Part shown: one piece after another, positions 59,873 to 64,000 of the stretch
Layout: each line of letters starts with the position of its first letter
Position numbering within the stretch: position 1 is the stretch's first letter
DNA from: Rufibacter tibetensis
GTDB lineage: Bacteria > Bacteroidota > Bacteroidia > Cytophagales > Hymenobacteraceae
Direction of reading: 5' to 3'
Length of the DNA: 64,000 nt
NCBI RefSeq assembly: GCF_001310085.1
Contig: NZ_CP012643.1
Coordinates: forward strand, 651,001-715,000
Notes under the pieces: generated by a model
Database searches by the model: none
What the model was told of the DNA's origin: nothing
What the model saw: the letters and a program-made list of their open reading frames with translations, nothing else
Made by a program: the position numbers and the translations under genes

Positions 59873-61405
59873 ATGAGTCAACCTATACTATTCTCCTGGA
59901 TTGCCTGGAACAATGATTATGAATATAAAACCAACAATGTAGACCCCAAAGGGCCAAACAATACCATACATCAGCACTTCTACCCGAAGCAAAAGTACCA
60001 GAAGCATTACCTGCTTACCTCAGCTGCTTCAAGAGAGGCAGATGGTGGCAGAAGTGAGAAATTAGCTAAGTACCTGAACCACCAGTATGCAGATGAGAAG
60101 CATAAGGTTGAACTCCTATACCTGGACATTGAAAACGTGATTGACCCTGAGGAGATCATCTCGAAAGTACAGCCCTTGTTGTTTGAACAGAGAGCGCATG
60201 AAGTGCATGCTTTCATCTCCACGGGCACGCCCATGATGCAGGTGGCATGGGTGTCATTGTACATGGCGAAGGCAATACCCCACCTAAGACTGATCCAAGG
60301 AGTAGAAGCTTCTAAAACAAAAAGTAAATTCCCTGAATTTAATTTCAGGGAATTTACCCAATCACAGGGAGTACGGGCTCTATTTGTAAAGTCAACAGAA
60401 TCTATCCATTTCCCGGAGTCTGACGAAGGCTTTTTTGAAGCAGAGATCCTTAAACCAATCTACAAGAAAGCAGCCATGGCGGCCGCTGTGCCTAAGCGGG
60501 AGATCTCTGTTCTTATACAAGGAGAAAGCGGCACCGGGAAAGAACACCTGGCCCAGTTCATGCACCAGGCATCTGCCAGAAAAAACAAAAAATTCATAGC
60601 GGTCAACTGCGCCTCCATGGGAGACCACTTACTGGAATCCAGGTTATTTGGGTATGTCAAAGGAGCCTTCACAGATGCCCGGGAAGACTGCAAGGGCTAC
60701 TTTGAAGACTGTGACGGTGGCACCCTCTTTTTGGATGAGATTGGAGATACCAGTCCCCAATTCCAACAAAGTCTGCTACGAGTGTTACAAGAGGGGGTAA
60801 TTACGAGGGTTGGCAGCACTACACCAATCAAGGTAGATGTGAAAACCATTGCGGCTACGCATAAACACTTAAAAAGCCTTTGTGAGGAGAGCAAATTCAG
60901 ATGGGATCTCTACTATAGATTAACCACCGTAGAATTAAAATTACCTCCACTTAGGCACTATGCTAAGAACGACCGTGAAGGAATTTTAAACCACCTGATC
61001 AGCAGCCGTGCCGATTTTTTCGAGAAGAAACCTTTAGAACTTTCCAAGGAGGTAAAGACCGCTTTTATGAAATACTCCTTCCCCGGCAACATTCGGGAAC
61101 TGCAGCACATGATAGACAGGTGCTACATATTCTGCGAGGATGAAGCTGCTTTACAGGAAATTCCAGAGGAAATTACCCGCAACCCCCAAGAGTTCTCCTG
61201 GAAGATGGATGATATAAAAAAGACACATGTAACCAAAGCCTTAACTTTTTTTGACTACAATCTGTCTCGGACCGCCGATGAACTAGATATTTCCTATAAT
61301 ACTTTGGTTAAACATATAAAAACCATGAAGATAGATACTTCTAAAAGCAAAAATCCACTTGTGAAAGTGGGTAAACGTAAAATAGAAGAAGCTAAATTGG
61401 GATAA
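59873..61405 (+). CDS. Sigma-54-dependent activator with RtcR/CARF-like N-terminal domain
   Basis: 510-aa bacterial enhancer-binding protein. Residues 1-200 form a sensor domain with an S-T-G-T-P-M-M-Q loop (116-123) like the T-T-G-T-x-x-x-Q loop of RtcR and the ligand loop of CARF domains, which bind cyclic or linear oligonucleotides. The AAA+ core has Walker A GESGTGKE (217-224), GAFTDA (264-269) in place of GAFTGA, Walker B FLDEIGD (286-292) and Arg residues in FRWDLYYRL (343, 349). The C-terminal part ends in a Fis-like helix-turn-helix (NLSRTADELDISYNTLVKHIKTM, about 463-485). It is divergent from a three-gene operon with a sigma-54 promoter, its likely target. The best-known relative, RtcR, controls RNA repair; no rtcA/rtcB is present here. 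Confidence 0.88.
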   Translation: MSQPILFSWIAWNNDYEYKTNNVDPKGPNNTIHQHFYPKQKYQKHYLLTSAASREADGGRSEKLAKYLNHQYADEKHKVELLYLDIENVIDPEEIISKVQPLLFEQRAHEVHAFISTGTPMMQVAWVSLYMAKAIPHLRLIQGVEASKTKSKFPEFNFREFTQSQGVRALFVKSTESIHFPESDEGFFEAEILKPIYKKAAMAAAVPKREISVLIQGESGTGKEHLAQFMHQASARKNKKFIAVNCASMGDHLLESRLFGYVKGAFTDAREDCKGYFEDCDGGTLFLDEIGDTSPQFQQSLLRVLQEGVITRVGSTTPIKVDVKTIAATHKHLKSLCEESKFRWDLYYRLTTVELKLPPLRHYAKNDREGILNHLISSRADFFEKKPLELSKEVKTAFMKYSFPGNIRELQHMIDRCYIFCEDEAALQEIPEEITRNPQEFSWKMDDIKKTHVTKALTFFDYNLSRTADELDISYNTLVKHIKTMKIDTSKSKNPLVKVGKRKIEEAKLG

Positions 61406-61798
61406 CCATAATTTCCATATGCTTCCTTTTAGAAAACTGCCAGTTGACGCACCGCTCTTCCTAACTGGCAGTTTTTAAATTTGTCTATCAATAATTGACT
61501 GTGTTTTACAAAGGGCCAATCTATATTCCAACTGCATATCTTAAAAGGTTATCAAGTTTATACATTGTAAATCAGCTCTTTATTTTTGTTAAATAAATTC
61601 CCTTTGCTCACAAGCGATTAATTCCAATTTATCGGCATCTTTTGTGATATTCTTCCTATAGCATTTTACACTTATAATAAAATAACTATGACCTAACCTA
61701 CTCTGCTTTAAGATTTATACCTATTCCATTGCCCGATAAATAAAAACAATACTGAGACCAGTAAACGGGAGTGGCATGTTAAATCTTATCTAAATTTT
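61406..61798. other. 393-nt AT-rich gap before the 171-aa gene
   Basis: Contains the activator terminator and one weak dispersed-repeat-like stretch (61421-61448). A TGGCAT at 61772 was checked as a sigma-54 site, but no GC stands 10 nt after the GG. No gene seen. Confidence 0.5.
61433..61476 (+). terminator. Terminator of the sigma-54 activator gene
   Basis: AAAACTGCCAGTT pairs with AACTGGCAGTTTT around a 17-nt loop, followed by T residues. Confidence 0.85.
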
Positions 61799-62314
61799 AT
61801 GAGCAGAGAAGACTATCTCCACAAGCCAACCATCCGCACCAACCGCTATCTGTACCATGTCACTCCTTTTGACACCCGAGATGCCATAGACCGGCTGGGG
61901 ATTTTATCCCGCAATGATATTGGCCATGGCCCCCGATTTGGCTACCCGCCTGCCGTGTTCGCAAACAACACCTCAGTGGAAGAATACTTTATTTGGTGGC
62001 CCATTGTGGACTACTACTTTGACTACCTGTTCTCAGGCATAGACCCAGACCAGTTACTGTGGGAGTATGACATCTGGGAAATAGACACCAGAATAGCCAA
62101 TACCAAATGGTACGAAGATCCAGGTACTGGCTCCCAAAACAGTTCTGTCTTCGCCTTGGATGACATTCCCCGGGAGGCTATCCGATTGGTTCGGTTGGAA
62201 GGGGCAGAAAGAAGAATCCGATACAGTGATGGAGTAGCCTCTACTTACATCTGGAGCGGCATCACAACCGTGTTGCCCCGCCGGCCCAGGTACTTACTCC
62301 CATGTGTAAGGTAG
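61799..62314 (+). CDS. Hypothetical protein (171 aa), possible ADP-ribosyltransferase-like fold
   Basis: Unrecognised soluble protein. RYLYHVTPFDTRDAIDRLGILSRN resembles the L-Y-H-x-T ... I-x-x-x-G-L start of small ADP-ribosyltransferase-fold proteins (Tpt1/KptA-like and DUF4433-like). It is followed by PAVFANNTSVEEYF, a W/Y/F-rich middle (IWWPIVDYYFDYLF), LLWEYDIWEID, and ALDDIPREAIRLVRL, the last two being strand-like segments often seen in this fold. No catalytic assignment can be made by eye. It starts its own transcript and is followed by a hairpin and then the N-formylglutamate amidohydrolase gene. Confidence 0.5.
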   Translation: MSREDYLHKPTIRTNRYLYHVTPFDTRDAIDRLGILSRNDIGHGPRFGYPPAVFANNTSVEEYFIWWPIVDYYFDYLFSGIDPDQLLWEYDIWEIDTRIANTKWYEDPGTGSQNSSVFALDDIPREAIRLVRLEGAERRIRYSDGVASTYIWSGITTVLPRRPRYLLPCVR

Positions 62315-62322
62315 ACAACAAA

Positions 62323-62353
62323 CTTCCGGCAAGTATCTAATGCTTGCCGGAAG
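62323..62353 (+). terminator. Perfect hairpin between the 171-aa gene and the amidohydrolase gene
   Basis: CTTCCGGCAAG and CTTGCCGGAAG pair perfectly (11 bp) around 9 nt, just after the stop at 62314. There is no T tract, so it may be an attenuator or processing site and not a terminator. Confidence 0.5.
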
Positions 62354-62395
62354 GATTCCAAAATACTCATACTCACCTCTATATAATCTGCATAC

Positions 62396-63139
62396 ATGAA
62401 ACAGCTTATTCTACATATCCCCCATTCGTCTACGAATATCCCTTTGAAGGACGGATATCTTGTCGATGACGAGTTCCTGGAAGCGGAGATGCTGAAACTA
62501 ACTGATTGGCACACCGATGACCTATTTCAATCTGAGGAGGACATTTCCATCATTGCCAATTTCTCCAGAGTCTTCTGCGACCCAGAAAGGTTCTCGGATG
62601 ATGAGCAAGAAGTAATGGCAAAGGTGGGCATGGGCGTATTGTATGAAAGAAGTGATGCTGGTCAGATCATCAGAAGGGTTACTCCAGAACTGAGAGAAAG
62701 GATACTGAACCAATATTATTGGAAACACCACCAACAGTTGAACGAGGCAGTCAGGAGCCAACTTGGAAAGTATGGCCAAACCTTAATCATAGATTGCCAT
62801 TCCTACCCTGACACACCACTGTTGAGAGATTTACACCAGGAGACTGGCAGGCCAGACTTCAATATAGGCACTGACCCCTATCATACCCCACAATCTTTGA
62901 TTGACTTTTCAATAGAGTTCTTTAAAAATAAAGGCTATTCGCTTGGAGTTGACTGGCCCTATAAAGGCTCCATTGTACCTATGGAGTATTATCAGAAGGA
63001 TAAAAGGGTTCAGACAATTATGCTGGAGGTAAATAGGAAGCTTTATTTAAAGGAGCCCTCAAATAATAAGTCAAAAAAATACATGGAGACAAAAGAAGTA
63101 GTAATGGATTATCTACAAGAAATTAAAATCAATTTATAA
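62396..63139 (+). CDS. N-formylglutamate amidohydrolase family protein
   Basis: 247-aa zinc hydrolase of the FGase (HutG-like) family, which removes formyl groups from N-formylglutamate. Residues 7-12 show HIPHSS, then DWHTDDLF (about 38-45), R-V-F-C-D-P-E-R-F and the IIDCHSYPD segment (about 132-140), then MLEVNRKLYL near the end. These are the conserved His, Asp and Arg positions of the family. No histidine degradation genes are near, so it may act on another N-acyl amino acid or be part of the accessory region's function. It sits 81 nt after the preceding gene. Confidence 0.88.
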   Translation: MKQLILHIPHSSTNIPLKDGYLVDDEFLEAEMLKLTDWHTDDLFQSEEDISIIANFSRVFCDPERFSDDEQEVMAKVGMGVLYERSDAGQIIRRVTPELRERILNQYYWKHHQQLNEAVRSQLGKYGQTLIIDCHSYPDTPLLRDLHQETGRPDFNIGTDPYHTPQSLIDFSIEFFKNKGYSLGVDWPYKGSIVPMEYYQKDKRVQTIMLEVNRKLYLKEPSNNKSKKYMETKEVVMDYLQEIKINL

Positions 63140-63307
63140 TTGCAACTACATAAAACTAATTAGCACATCCACACCTGTACAGCGGAATATCAAATGATAC
63201 AAGTCAAGACAAAGTGTTAAGGCTTTTTTTGATCTTAAATTTAATAATATTATAAACTAAATATTATAAATCACTTATATTTAATATCCACCTCTTTATC
63301 TCCATCA

Positions 63308-64000
63308 ATGAGCTTAACCATACTCCGTGCATCAGCTGGCAGTGGCAAAACCTATGCCCTGACCATGAACTACCTGCAGTTACTTCTGGGCCAAAATGAT
63401 CCTTCCTATTTCCGGAGTATACTTGCTGTAACCTTCACCAATAAGGCTACACAGGAAATGAAAACCCGCATTCTGAAGGAATTGGAATTAATTGCTTCCG
63501 GGAAAATAGATAAAGGTATGGGGAAGGTCCTTTTAGAACTCATAAGGATAAAACCCGACGAACTTCAAAACCGAGCTAAAAATGCGTTGGTTAATATCCT
63601 GCATAACTACAGTCATTTTAGCGTCAGCACCATTGATAGCTTTTTCCAGAAAGTAGTCCGTTCTTTTGCGCGCGAAGCGGAATTACCAGCAGGTTATAGG
63701 ATAGAACTGAATACTGCCAAAGTCCTGGAAGATCTAACAGATCAGTTGATGGACAAGGCAGAGCATGATGAGTTCCTGCGGAACTGGCTTGTGAGATTCT
63801 CAACAGAACAGATTAGCCAGGGGAAGTCCTGGGATATTCGTAAAAATCTGCACAAGCTGATTGGAGAAGTAGTCAAAGAGGGGTTTGCGGAACAAGCGGA
63901 AGGCCTGAAAGGACTGTCAAGCGACAGAAGTGTGTCACAAAGATTCCTAAACAGCTTAAGTAAGATCAAGCGGGAGTTTGAAGATGAAATGAGGCGACTT
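63308..64000 (+). CDS. UvrD/RecB-type helicase (3' truncated by the window end)
   Basis: 231 codons open to the last base, so the stop is beyond the window. From the ATG at 63308 it reads MSLTILRASAGSGKTYALTMNYL, with Walker A ASAGSGKT at residues 8-15, motif Ia ILAVTFTNKATQEMKTRIL and VSTIDSFFQKVVRSFAREA. These are the first motifs of superfamily 1A helicases of the AddA/RecB type (double-strand break repair nuclease-helicase). Only the 1A and part of the 1B domain are seen, so nuclease content cannot be judged. Probable core gene and right boundary of the accessory region. Confidence 0.9.
   Translation, partial: MSLTILRASAGSGKTYALTMNYLQLLLGQNDPSYFRSILAVTFTNKATQEMKTRILKELELIASGKIDKGMGKVLLELIRIKPDELQNRAKNALVNILHNYSHFSVSTIDSFFQKVVRSFAREAELPAGYRIELNTAKVLEDLTDQLMDKAEHDEFLRNWLVRFSTEQISQGKSWDIRKNLHKLIGEVVKEGFAEQAEGLKGLSSDRSVSQRFLNSLSKIKREFEDEMRRL

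Noticed and set aside
57497-61405. CRISPR locus suggested by the CARF-like domain
   Set aside because: No repeat-spacer array and no Cas protein is visible anywhere in the window.
61770-61790. Second sigma-54 promoter before the 171-aa gene
   Set aside because: TGGCAT is present but no GC stands 10 nt after the GG.

Overview
The window reads as chromosome of an aerobic Bacteroidota bacterium, most likely Cytophagales/Hymenobacteraceae (Rufibacter- or Pontibacter-like). This taxonomic call is an inference from several things seen: type IX secretion parts (PorP/SprF, a PorD/DUF4835 protein, a secreted nuclease with a C-terminal sorting domain), the gene order bamD-rpoZ-coaBC-porD-recN, TAnnTTTG-type -7 promoter boxes, TonB and BamD homologues of Bacteroidota type, and tail-specific protease, M28 and GGT lipoproteins. 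No rRNA, tRNA or CRISPR array was seen.

Layout. 1-7.3 kb: C-terminal part of ClpC, an acyl-CoA carboxylase beta subunit, an M42 peptidase, a GNAT acetyltransferase, a BtuF-like binding protein and a DUF4142 lipoprotein. 7.7-11.4 kb: shikimate pathway genes on the minus strand (aroA, aroB, DAHP synthase/chorismate mutase); the last is interrupted by an in-frame amber codon. 11.5-21.5 kb: proline dehydrogenase, an ECF sigma factor with a membrane-anchored trypsin-like protease, a stress protein, TonB, a tail-specific protease, a PLP-dependent sulfur amino acid enzyme and PorP/SprF. 22-32.6 kb: gamma-glutamyltransferase, the T9SS-exported nuclease, two proteins of unknown function, an aldo/keto reductase and lysS, with a 118-bp palindromic element in front of lysS. 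33-48.3 kb: two YtxH proteins, a Kazal-domain lipoprotein, a cupin, an M28 peptidase, recN, porD-like, coaBC (apparently frameshifted), rpoZ, bamD, an OstA/LptA-like protein, tilS, mdh and an amidohydrolase. 48.5-53.8 kb: NfeD/SPFH pair, twin rhomboids, mutL.

53.9-63.1 kb is an accessory region: a tyrosine integrase, a strikingly GC-rich 2-kb block that looks like a piece of a large phage or mobile-element protein, then a divergent locus. There a sigma-54 activator with an N-terminal domain resembling the CARF-type domain of RtcR faces a three-gene operon of unknown function. A near-consensus sigma-54 promoter (TGGCAT-N5-TTGCA, GG and GC 10 nt apart) lies in front of that operon. An unrecognised 171-aa protein and an N-formylglutamate amidohydrolase follow, and the window ends inside a UvrD/RecB-type helicase gene.

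Two signals cross the window. First, many intergenic gaps between about 2 and 54 kb carry a degenerate ~30-bp quasi-palindromic sequence (right half close to GAAAACAGCCTTAAAAC), usually next to or inside a terminator hairpin. Second, two housekeeping genes (DAHP synthase and coaBC) are each broken by one base, which is either sequencing error or real decay. The most promising undescribed system is the sigma-54/CARF-like locus at 57.5-61.4 kb.
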